A DNA stretch of 17,046 bases from the NCBI GenBank assembly GCA_904502055.1, contig CAJGDZ010000018.1:1-17046 (forward strand), in the 5' to 3' direction. Each line of letters begins with the position of its first letter. Within the stretch, counting starts at the first letter, position 1. The translations under genes were made by a program, and so were the position numbers. The notes beneath the pieces were generated by a model, which saw only the letters and a program-made list of their open reading frames with translations, had not been told where the DNA came from and did no database searches. Positions 1 through 6,593 of the stretch are shown piece after piece. The stretch comes from an uncultured Clostridia bacterium (GTDB lineage: Bacteria; Bacillota; Clostridia; Oscillospirales; CAG-272).

Positions 1-666
1 ACCAATGAGTCGCTCTTTACGCTTATGCTCAACTACATTGCCACGGGTCTTGTGTCCATGTTCCTTACCATTTGGGTAAAGAGCGGATCGGGCGTGCTTG
101 TTCCGCTTAAATGGGGACATTTCCCCGCGTTGCTTGGAAATAAGCATCTTTTGACGATCTTGGTGTTCTTTGTGCTGGCTATTTTGATGTTTGTTTACTT
201 AAAGTATACCAAGCACGGCTATGAGATCGCGGTCGTGGGTGACAGCCCGAATACCGCAAAGTATATCGGTATTGACGTTAAGCGAGTGATCATACGCACG
301 ATGCTTATTTCGGGTGCGCTTGCCGGTGTTGTAGGCCTTTTCCTGGCCGGCGGCATCCATCACACGATCAGTACCGCTTCGGCCAACAATATGGGCTTTA
401 CCGCTATTATGGCTACGTGGTTGGCCGCTTTCAATCCGCTTGTGATGATGGGCACGTGTCTCTTTATCATCTTTATCTCAAGAGGTATGGTGCAGGTCAG
501 AGGTGATTTTGGCTTTACCAATGACAGTATTGCCAACATCGTTGTCGGTCTTGTGTATTTCTGCGTGATCGCGTGCAGCTTCTTTACCACCTATCGGTTG
601 GTGTTCCGCGGCGCGAGCGCGAAGACCTCGAGACCTAAAAAAACGAAAGGAGGAAATGAAGAATGA
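1..666 (+). CDS. Nucleoside ABC transporter permease, NupP/YufP type (5' end outside window)
   Basis: Integral membrane subunit of an ABC importer of the BmpA/NupO/NupP/NupQ class, which takes up purine or other nucleosides. The frame is open from base 1, so the N-terminus lies outside; about 221 residues are visible, where the family usually has about 350. The visible part opens with NESLFTLMLNYIA, a signature I associate with this permease subfamily. Several hydrophobic segments follow, then the cytoplasmic coupling-loop region (AVVGDSPNTAKYIGID) that contacts the ATPase. The C-terminal tail is basic and polar. The stop codon overlaps the start of the next permease (ATGA at 663-666), so the two subunits are translationally coupled. 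The binding protein and ATPase genes are expected upstream. Substrate class is inferred from family resemblance; a simple-sugar permease is the alternative. Confidence 0.88.
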   Translation, partial: TNESLFTLMLNYIATGLVSMFLTIWVKSGSGVLVPLKWGHFPALLGNKHLLTILVFFVLAILMFVYLKYTKHGYEIAVVGDSPNTAKYIGIDVKRVIIRTMLISGALAGVVGLFLAGGIHHTISTASANNMGFTAIMATWLAAFNPLVMMGTCLFIIFISRGMVQVRGDFGFTNDSIANIVVGLVYFCVIACSFFTTYRLVFRGASAKTSRPKKTKGGNEE

Positions 667-1625
667 TACCGTTTTTAGTATCAGCGCTTTCCATTGCCAC
701 AGTCCTTTTGTACGGTTGTGTCGGTGAGATCATCACCGAAAAGGCAGGTCACCTGAACCTTGGTATTCCCGGCATTATGTGTATGGGAACGGCGGGTGGC
801 TGTCTGGGCGTCTCGCTGTATATGGGTGGACTTTCCTCGCCCGCAGAGGCCTCGTGGATCCTGCTCGTTCTCGTTTCCTTCCTGTTTTCTACGGCGTTTG
901 CGGCGGCCCTTGGCGGTATATATGCGCTTTTGACCGTAACGCTTCGTTGTAATCAGAACATTACCGGCCTTGCCATTACCATCTTTGGTAACGGTGCAAC
1001 CAATTTCATCATGTCCTTTGTGGACCGCACGCATTTCGATCCTGCGGGCAAGCTGATCTCTTCGGCGCTCCCCTTTGCTGACCGTCTTGGCGGCTTCGGC
1101 AAGGTTGTGCTTGGACATGGCGTTTTTGTGTATCTCGCCATTGCGATGGCGATCGTTTGCTCCTTTGTTCTGAACAAAACACGCGTGGGTCTTCATTTGC
1201 GCGCCGTGGGTGAAAGCCCCGCAACCGCAGATGCGGCGGGCGTTGGTGTTACACTGTATAAGTACGTAGCCATTCTTCTGGGAAGTGCCATTGCCGGTCT
1301 TGGCGGCTTCTACTATATTATGGACTATATCAAGGGAAGCTGGGAAAACGCCGCCACCATCGAGGCCTTCGGTTGGTTGGCGATTGCCCTTGTTATCTTT
1401 GTTCTCTGGAAGCCCAATCTCGGCATTCTCGGTGCGTTTCTGTTCGGCGCTTGCTATATTGTGGCATTTGTTATTGCCAACATTACGCCCACGCAAAGAG
1501 AGATCATTAAGATGCTTCCTTACGTGGTCACCATCGTGGTGCTTGTACTGACCAGCATTCGCAAAAAGCGTGAGCATCAGCCACCGGCTGCGCTCGGTTT
1601 GCCTTATTTCCGCGAGGAACGCTAA
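663..1625 (+). CDS. Nucleoside ABC transporter permease, NupQ/YufQ type
   Basis: Second membrane subunit (320 residues, a normal length) of the nucleoside importer whose other permease precedes it. An N-terminal block GEIITEKAGHLNLGIPG is typical of the subfamily (commonly NLGxEG; here Pro replaces the Glu). The coupling loop is seen as RAVGESPATADAAGV, directly followed by a hydrophobic segment GSAIAGLGGFYY. Multiple transmembrane segments extend to a short basic tail. The start is the ATG at 663: AAAGGAGG at 646-653 sits nine bases upstream, and the ATG overlaps the previous stop. A strong terminator lies five bases after the stop, so this is the last gene of the operon. Family assignment is firm; the exact nucleoside is not determined. 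Confidence 0.9.
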   Translation: MIPFLVSALSIATVLLYGCVGEIITEKAGHLNLGIPGIMCMGTAGGCLGVSLYMGGLSSPAEASWILLVLVSFLFSTAFAAALGGIYALLTVTLRCNQNITGLAITIFGNGATNFIMSFVDRTHFDPAGKLISSALPFADRLGGFGKVVLGHGVFVYLAIAMAIVCSFVLNKTRVGLHLRAVGESPATADAAGVGVTLYKYVAILLGSAIAGLGGFYYIMDYIKGSWENAATIEAFGWLAIALVIFVLWKPNLGILGAFLFGACYIVAFVIANITPTQREIIKMLPYVVTIVVLVLTSIRKKREHQPPAALGLPYFREER

Positions 1626-1630
1626 AGAAA

Positions 1631-1667
1631 AATCGTCTCCGGGATATCTTCCCGGGGGCGATTTTTT
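1631..1667 (+). terminator. Rho-independent terminator of the nucleoside transporter operon
   Basis: A 13-base-pair stem pairs 1631-1643 with 1651-1663. It is perfect apart from two G-U pairs, with a 7-base loop, and the T-run continues to 1667. It lies immediately after the permease stop codon. Confidence 0.92.
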
Positions 1668-1683
1668 GTGGAAATGTGAAAAA

Positions 1684-1751
1684 TTGACAAAAAAAGATAT
1701 CAAAAACTGTGCAAAATCGTGATTTGGCGTATTTCTTTTTGACAAAAAAAG
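1684..1751 (+). repeat. Direct repeat TTGACAAAAAAAG, two copies upstream of typA
   Basis: The 13-mer TTGACAAAAAAAG occurs at 1684-1696 and again at 1739-1751, with starts exactly 55 bases apart. The second copy carries the -35 box of the typA promoter. The first has no acceptable -10 box at 16-18 bases. The A-tract may bend DNA or act as an upstream element, but function is not shown. Confidence 0.6.
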
Positions 1752-1767
1752 TGATAAAATATATAAG
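1739..1767 (+). promoter_or_regulatory. Sigma-A type promoter of typA
   Basis: TTGACA (1739-1744), a 17-base spacer and TATAAG (1762-1767) form a near-consensus housekeeping promoter. Transcription would start near 1774, giving an AT-rich leader of about 39 bases. Confidence 0.8.
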
Positions 1768-1799
1768 TTAGAGTGTAATTGGATTGTAATTTGAGAAAG

Positions 1800-1815
1800 A
1801 AGGAGAACGACCTTG
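1800..1815 (+). promoter_or_regulatory. Ribosome binding site fixing the TTG start of typA
   Basis: AAGGAG (1800-1805) lies seven bases before TTG at 1813. Using this codon gives the conserved N-terminus (IRNDLRNVAIIAHVDHGKT), and no ATG is available between it and the P-loop. Confidence 0.85.
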
Positions 1816-3651
1816 ATTCGTAATGATTTGAGAAACGTAGCGATCATTGCCCACGTTGACCATGGAAAGACCACGCTTGTGGACGAAATGCTCAAGCAGG
1901 GCGGTGCCTACCGTGAAAACCAGGAAACCGAAGACCGTGTAATGGATAGCAACGCGCTTGAGCGTGAGCGCGGCATTACCATTTTGGCAAAAAATACTGC
2001 CGTCCATTATAAGGATGTCAAGATCAACATCATCGACACACCCGGTCACGCCGATTTTGGCGGCGAGGTGGAGCGCATTCTGAAGATGGTAAACGGAGTC
2101 ATTCTTCTGGTCGATGCGGCAGAGGGTCCGATGCCCCAGACCCGTTTTGTTTTGCAGAAGGCACTGGCGCTCAACCATCGCGTGATCGTTGTCATCAATA
2201 AGATCGACAAGCCCGACGCGCGTCTTGGCGAGGTGGAGGACGAGGTATTGGAGCTTCTTCTGGATCTTGGTGCCAACGACGAGCAGCTGGATAGCCCGAT
2301 GCTGTATTGCTCGGGAAGAGCCGGAACGGCCTCGGAGTCTCCCGATGAGGCAGGCACTACGCTGGAGCCTCTGTTTGACAAGATCCTCGACTATATTCCC
2401 GCGCCTGAGGGTGACGAGAACGGCGAGCTTCAGCTTTTGGTTTCCTCGATCGACTACAACGATTACGTTGGACGAATCGGTATCGGTCGCATTGAGCGCG
2501 GCACCATTCGTAAAAATCAGGATGCCTATATTTGCAACTATCATACCGAGGCGGCTCCCAGACGCACCAAGGTGGTGTCGATCTCGCAGTTTGACGGTCT
2601 CGGAAAGCTGCCCGTCGAAACGGCAACGGTGGGTGACATCGTTTGCTTCTCGGGCGCAGAGGAGATCACCATCGGTGATACCATCACGTCGCTGAATGCA
2701 CCCGAGGCACTGGAGTTTGTCAAGGTGAGCGAGCCGACGCTGGAGATGACCTTCTCGGTCAACAGTAGCCCGTTTGCCGGACGTGAGGGCAAGTTTGTTA
2801 CCTCCCGTCAGCTTCGTGAGCGTTTGTATAAGGAGCTCCTCAAGGACGTTTCGCTTCGCGTAAGCGACGGCGAGACCACGGAGGAATTCAAGGTGGCAGG
2901 CCGCGGTGAGATGCACCTGGCCATTCTGATTGAAAATATGCGCCGCGAGGGCTTTGAGGTCTGCTGCTCCAATCCGCGCGTTCTGTATAAGGAGATCGAC
3001 GGCGTAAGATGCGAGCCGATGGAGCGCGTGACGCTGGACGTTCCCGCCGAATACGTGGGCGCGGTCGTGGAAAAGCTGGGCAGGCGTAAGGGCGATCTTT
3101 TGGAGATGATGCCCGTCGGTACGCGCACGAGGATCGAGTATCTGATTCCGGCGCGCGGTCTGTTCGGATACCGTTCGGAATTTTTGAGTGATACACACGG
3201 TGAGGGCATTATGAACTCGGTGTTTGAGGATTATCAGCCCTTCCGCGGTGAGATCACCAGACGGTACACCGGATCGCTGATCGCCTCGGAGGACGGTGTG
3301 ACCACACGCTACGGTCTCTACAACACCCAGGATAGAGGTCAGCTCTTCGTTGGCCCTCAGACGCCCGTATACGAGGGCATGATCGTCGGTGAATGCCCCA
3401 AGAATGAGGACATTGCCATCAACCCCTGTAAGGAAAAGCATCTGACGGCCATCCGCTCGTCCGGTGCTGATGAAAAGCTGTTGCTGACGCCGCCCGTGAT
3501 CTTCTCGCTGGAGGAGGCGCTGGAGTTCATCAACGACGACGAGTTGATCGAGGTAACGCCCAAGAGCATTCGTCTTCGCAAGAAGATTCTCAACAACGAG
3601 CTTCGTATGAAGGAAATGATGCGTATCCGCCGCGCGGCGGCCGCAAAATAA
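1813..3651 (+). CDS. typA: Translational GTPase TypA/BipA
   Basis: Ribosome-binding GTPase of the EF-G/LepA group, needed for ribosome assembly or stress and cold adaptation in many bacteria; it acts in the cytoplasm on the 70S or 50S ribosome. At 612 residues it has the family's normal length. The G-domain motifs are all present: P-loop AHVDHGKT (13-20), switch I ERGITI (52-57 region), DTPGHADFG (75-83), NKID (129-132) and an SGRAG G5 motif (167-171). Domain II and the EF-G-like domains follow, for example GRGEMHLAILIENMRREGFE, then the BipA-specific C-terminal part (ARGLFGYRSEFLSDTHGEGIMN). The start is TTG, supported by its ribosome binding site. It is monocistronic, with its own promoter and a terminator at 3656-3685. 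Its host role in this organism is inferred. Confidence 0.97.
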   Translation: MIRNDLRNVAIIAHVDHGKTTLVDEMLKQGGAYRENQETEDRVMDSNALERERGITILAKNTAVHYKDVKINIIDTPGHADFGGEVERILKMVNGVILLVDAAEGPMPQTRFVLQKALALNHRVIVVINKIDKPDARLGEVEDEVLELLLDLGANDEQLDSPMLYCSGRAGTASESPDEAGTTLEPLFDKILDYIPAPEGDENGELQLLVSSIDYNDYVGRIGIGRIERGTIRKNQDAYICNYHTEAAPRRTKVVSISQFDGLGKLPVETATVGDIVCFSGAEEITIGDTITSLNAPEALEFVKVSEPTLEMTFSVNSSPFAGREGKFVTSRQLRERLYKELLKDVSLRVSDGETTEEFKVAGRGEMHLAILIENMRREGFEVCCSNPRVLYKEIDGVRCEPMERVTLDVPAEYVGAVVEKLGRRKGDLLEMMPVGTRTRIEYLIPARGLFGYRSEFLSDTHGEGIMNSVFEDYQPFRGEITRRYTGSLIASEDGVTTRYGLYNTQDRGQLFVGPQTPVYEGMIVGECPKNEDIAINPCKEKHLTAIRSSGADEKLLLTPPVIFSLEEALEFINDDELIEVTPKSIRLRKKILNNELRMKEMMRIRRAAAAK

Positions 3652-3685
3652 AAAGAAAGCTGAGTCCGTTTGGACTCAGCTTTTT
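3651..3685. terminator. Bidirectional terminator between typA and the glycosidase operon
   Basis: A perfect 12-base-pair stem pairs 3656-3667 with 3672-3683 around the loop GTTT. T-rich tails lie on both sides: TTTTT on the plus strand, and CTTTCTTTT read on the minus strand. The stop codon of the minus-strand glycosidase gene (3684-3686) lies in the plus-strand T-run, so both converging genes use the same hairpin. Confidence 0.92.
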
Positions 3686-5156
3686 ATTGTATTTCCTTGG
3701 CTTCGTTGGGCTCCAGATGCATACTGTAGGTGCGGTCGCGGCACACGCAGATGCAGTCAAGGGGGGCGGGCGTAGCGTTGACCACGCGTACGGACGTGCC
3801 GTGGATATCCGTGAATACGCGCGTGCCTGCCGTTACGGTGAAGATGCGGTTGCCGTTGATGCTTCCGGTGGTAATGCCGTCCTCGGTCTCGGTAAGATAC
3901 GTGTCATTGCCCCAGGTGAAGCGGTACTCCGAGGTGGCATTCTCGTGTCCGAGGCAGCCCCAGCAAACGGTGTCACGATCGGTATACACGCCCCAAAAGC
4001 GCTTGATGACCTCGAGAACCGCCGAGGCGGTTGGTGTATATGCGCTCTGCGTGTCGGTATTCAGCGGCTCGCCTGTCACGGTGTCAAAGCAAACGGGGAA
4101 TTGATTTTGAGTCCCGGTTGCCTTGAGAAGCTTTTGGCCGATCTCGGTTATCGTCGCGTAGTAGCCGTATTTTTCAAAGGCGCGGATCGCGCGGCGGTAG
4201 GTCACCCCTCGGGGCGGGCCGCAAAGCTCGTTGTGCGCGTCATATTGTGACTGGTTGGCTGCCAGCGTGGGAAGCGGCATGGGTGTCCAGAATTCCTCGG
4301 GATTCCGAATGTGATTTTGGACGACCTCCTGCGCGTTTTCGGTGTTAAGGGCACCAAAATACAGAAGCGAGAGGTTATGGATTGACAGTGTACTGATGAT
4401 GCTTCCGCGGTAATCGCGGTCAAAGCAGGCGTGAAAGCCGCCCAGCCAGAAGAAATCATCGATCTTCTGCTTTACGGCATCTGCCTTGCTTTGCCAAAGC
4501 GAGGCCTCCTCGGGCTTACGGAGCAAAAGTGCCAGCTCGGAGAGTGTGTTGCGTACACAATACGCCTGGGCCATCAGGTCATAGGTTTCCACAGGGAAGG
4601 GAGACGCGGTGTGCTCCTCGCCGTTTTTCATCATCGTAAGCAAAGGAAATCTGCCCGATGCGGCGCCTTCCTCGGTGTCGGTTTTGTCATAGATCTCAAG
4701 ACAGCCGTTGGCATTGAGGTCATGCTTTGTCCAAAGATATTCATCGAAAAGGCTAAGCGCTTCGTAAAGCCGTTTGCTGTAGGATGAGTTTTTGTTTTTG
4801 GCGAGATAGCAGAGCTTCAGGGCCTCCTCGGCAAAGCTGAAGCCGGTCAGGATCTCATAGTGGGGAAGGATCGCTCCCCCCTCACGCGAGAGCGATGAGG
4901 GAAGTCTTCCATCCTTGCGAATGGTGAGCAGAAAGGCATTTACCGAATCCAGCGCGACCCCAAGATCGTAGTCGGCCAGCGTTTCGGCGCTCATCAAACT
5001 GTAATTCAGAGTGGCGGTGCTGCTGCCCGGCGCATCGGTCATGAGCCTTTTGTCGCCAAAGTTCCTGCGCGAGGACAATAGCGTATCCTTGGCGCTCTCG
5101 TACAACCGATCCAGATTCTTATCGGTGGTGGTAAAGCGTACGTCGGTTTGGATCAC
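3684..5156 (-). CDS. Six-hairpin glycosidase (MGH1/GH63-like), cytoplasmic
   Basis: Probable glycoside hydrolase with an (alpha/alpha)6 barrel; substrate unknown. The 490 residues have no signal peptide, so it should act on imported oligosaccharides. The N-terminus (FTTTDKNLDRLYESAKDTLL) resembles the start of GH78/GH63-type catalytic barrels. Other family-like blocks are GCLEIYDKTDTEEGAASG (151-168), DDFFWLGGFHACFD (233-246), the GPPRGVTYRRAIRAFEKYGYYA segment (313-334), and FDTVTGEPLNTDTQSAYTP (357-375), which resembles the GH63 region with the general-base Glu. Acidic residues in these blocks are catalytic candidates; I cannot fix which. A GTG start (5156) follows an AGGAGA site at six bases. 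It lies 31 bases after the carboxypeptidase gene without an intervening promoter or terminator, so the two form an operon. Fold family is fairly likely; activity (glucosidase, rhamnosidase or other) is open. Confidence 0.68.
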   Translation of the reverse strand: MIQTDVRFTTTDKNLDRLYESAKDTLLSSRRNFGDKRLMTDAPGSSTATLNYSLMSAETLADYDLGVALDSVNAFLLTIRKDGRLPSSLSREGGAILPHYEILTGFSFAEEALKLCYLAKNKNSSYSKRLYEALSLFDEYLWTKHDLNANGCLEIYDKTDTEEGAASGRFPLLTMMKNGEEHTASPFPVETYDLMAQAYCVRNTLSELALLLRKPEEASLWQSKADAVKQKIDDFFWLGGFHACFDRDYRGSIISTLSIHNLSLLYFGALNTENAQEVVQNHIRNPEEFWTPMPLPTLAANQSQYDAHNELCGPPRGVTYRRAIRAFEKYGYYATITEIGQKLLKATGTQNQFPVCFDTVTGEPLNTDTQSAYTPTASAVLEVIKRFWGVYTDRDTVCWGCLGHENATSEYRFTWGNDTYLTETEDGITTGSINGNRIFTVTAGTRVFTDIHGTSVRVVNATPAPLDCICVCRDRTYSMHLEPNEAKEIQ

Positions 5157-5187
5157 GGGGATTCTCCTTTCTTTGGAATTTTTGAGA

Positions 5188-6315
5188 TTATTTTATGTAG
5201 TCCTCAAAAAGCAAGGCGGTATCTGTGGCGCTGACCTTTGAGGAGGGGGCGTGTCCGAGAATGGCAAGATATTCCTTGCCGTCGGCATCGGTTGCGAGTG
5301 CCGCTTGGCAGTTACCGGCCTCATCGGTAAAGCCGGTTTTTCCGCCGGTAACCGTGATGCCACCGGCAAGAGAGGTGGAGAGTTGATTTTGCTCAAATCG
5401 CTTGACCAGGGTCGAGTTGAAGAAGGTCATACGGTAAGTGGTGTACTGACCGTCCTTATAATAACCAAGGTAAGTAACGTAGGTATGAGCGGTGATGATG
5501 GTGTGGAAAAGCTCATTCTTCAGAGCCTCTGCAAAGATGGCCGCCATCTCCGCGGGGGTTGTGTAGTGATCCTTGTGATGCAAGCCGTTGGCATTGGTGA
5601 AATGCGTGGAGGTAAGCCCAAGCTCGGTTGCCTTTTGATTCATCAGTGCGGCGAAGGCATCCTCGTTTTGCGCGGCCTCCTCAACCAGCATCAGCACCGC
5701 GTCGGTGTCCGATTCCAGAAGCATGGCATACATACACTGCTCCACGGTGAGAAGATCTCCCATATCGATGCCCTTGCGCGACCCTTCGGGATATTGGCTC
5801 TTGATGTCCTCGGTCAGCGTGAGCTGCTTATCGAGACGGTCCGACAGCTTGTCGTATGCTACAAGGAAGGTCATGATCTTCGTGAGTGAGGCGGGGTACA
5901 TAATTTCATTGGCATTTTTGACGGCCACCGCCTTCAGCGAGTCCACCTCGGCAAGCAGAGCAAAGCCGGATCGCACGCCGCTTGTGATGTGTGCAGCCTC
6001 CGAAATGCCGCCAATGTGGTGCGGGTTCTCGGGGGGGAGGGGAGGCGGATTCGGCTCGTCCGTGGTTGGCACAGTCGTTTCGGACGGATCTACCGACTGA
6101 TTTCCGATGCCGGACATCAACACAAAGACCGCCACGATCAAAAGGATCAGAAGCGCGGCTGCCAACGTGATCGGGTTTTGAAAAAAGGAGCGCCCCTTGG
6201 GCTTAACGGGAAACAGGGAGCTGTGCGTGAGGGTGATATCATCCTCTTTGGTAGGGGATTCGGTAACCTTTTTGACCTCGATGATCATGGTTTTGCCGTC
6301 GTCGTGGTGTTCCAT
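5188..6315 (-). CDS. D-alanyl-D-alanine carboxypeptidase-like protein (peptidase S11), N-terminally anchored
   Basis: Penicillin-binding serine peptidase of family S11, which trims the terminal D-Ala of peptidoglycan stem peptides outside the membrane. The order is a cytoplasmic tail (1-47), one transmembrane helix (about 48-68), a Ser/Thr/Pro-rich linker (72-98) and the peptidase domain. The SxxK nucleophile motif is S143-L-T-K146 in YPASLTKIMT, and KTG is at 326-328. The SxN motif reads S202-D-T204, so its Asn is replaced. The protein ends 47 residues after KTG, leaving no room for the PBP5-type C-terminal domain. The ATG at 6315 is supported by GGAG upstream; the alternative Met10 lacks such a site. 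It is the first gene of an operon with the glycosidase. Family is firm; catalytic competence is uncertain because of the SDT motif. Confidence 0.9.
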   Translation of the reverse strand: MEHHDDGKTMIIEVKKVTESPTKEDDITLTHSSLFPVKPKGRSFFQNPITLAAALLILLIVAVFVLMSGIGNQSVDPSETTVPTTDEPNPPPLPPENPHHIGGISEAAHITSGVRSGFALLAEVDSLKAVAVKNANEIMYPASLTKIMTFLVAYDKLSDRLDKQLTLTEDIKSQYPEGSRKGIDMGDLLTVEQCMYAMLLESDTDAVLMLVEEAAQNEDAFAALMNQKATELGLTSTHFTNANGLHHKDHYTTPAEMAAIFAEALKNELFHTIITAHTYVTYLGYYKDGQYTTYRMTFFNSTLVKRFEQNQLSTSLAGGITVTGGKTGFTDEAGNCQAALATDADGKEYLAILGHAPSSKVSATDTALLFEDYIK

Positions 6316-6356
6316 ATATATTTCTCCATTATGGTAAGAATATTCAGTATATTAAT

Positions 6357-6385
6357 ATTCTACCATATTTTTATCTTTAATGCAA
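6357..6385 (-). promoter_or_regulatory. Promoter of the carboxypeptidase-glycosidase operon
   Basis: Read on the minus strand: TTGCAT (6380-6385), a 17-base spacer and TAGAAT (6357-6362). Transcription would start near 6350, about 35 bases before the ATG. Confidence 0.7.
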
Positions 6386-6407
6386 GTGAAAACGACAAAA
6401 AAAGCCG

Positions 6408-6460
6408 AGTGACGAAGTACATCACTTGGTTCGAATTGATCTTTGTGCAATGGGCACAAA
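6408..6460. promoter_or_regulatory. Dyad symmetry midway between two divergent promoters
   Basis: TTTGTGC (6442-6448) and GCACAAA (6454-6460) form a perfect 7-base inverted repeat around AATGG. A second, looser dyad AGTGA-N9-TCACT lies at 6408-6426. The main dyad sits about 66 bases from each flanking -35 box. It has no T-run, so it is not a terminator; it may be an operator. The rest of 6316-6593 holds only the two promoters and ribosome binding sites. Confidence 0.35.
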
Positions 6461-6517
6461 AACAGACGGGGTAATTGGTTCGTTTTGCCGATTTTCTCAA
6501 ATTGGCGCGTGTTTGTC

Positions 6518-6546
6518 TTGAAAAAAAACGGCAAAAGTAGTATAAT
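6518..6546 (+). promoter_or_regulatory. Promoter of the LRR surface protein gene
   Basis: TTGAAA (6518-6523), a 17-base spacer and a perfect TATAAT (6541-6546). The start site would be near 6553, about 40 bases before the ATG. A GGAGG site (6583-6587) sits six bases before the start codon. Confidence 0.82.
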
Positions 6547-6593
6547 AAAATGAATAAAGATCGAAGACATTCGATGGGATTCGGAGGATATCT

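Noticed and set aside
681..1895. 404-codon open frame antisense to the permease gene
   Set aside because: It crosses a terminator and the typA promoter, is low in hydrophobic or domain structure, and is explained by the codon bias of the plus-strand gene.
1768..3441. 557-codon open frame antisense to typA
   Set aside because: It mirrors typA codon periodicity, matches no family, has no ribosome binding site and lies entirely over a certain gene.
6411..6476. GTG-initiated 21-codon open frame between divergent promoters
   Set aside because: There is no ribosome binding site, and it lies upstream of the mapped-by-eye -35 box of the LRR gene.
6352..6570. 72-codon minus-strand frame in the same intergenic region
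   Set aside because: It lacks a ribosome binding site and overlaps both promoters; its hydrophobic start reflects the AT-rich DNA.
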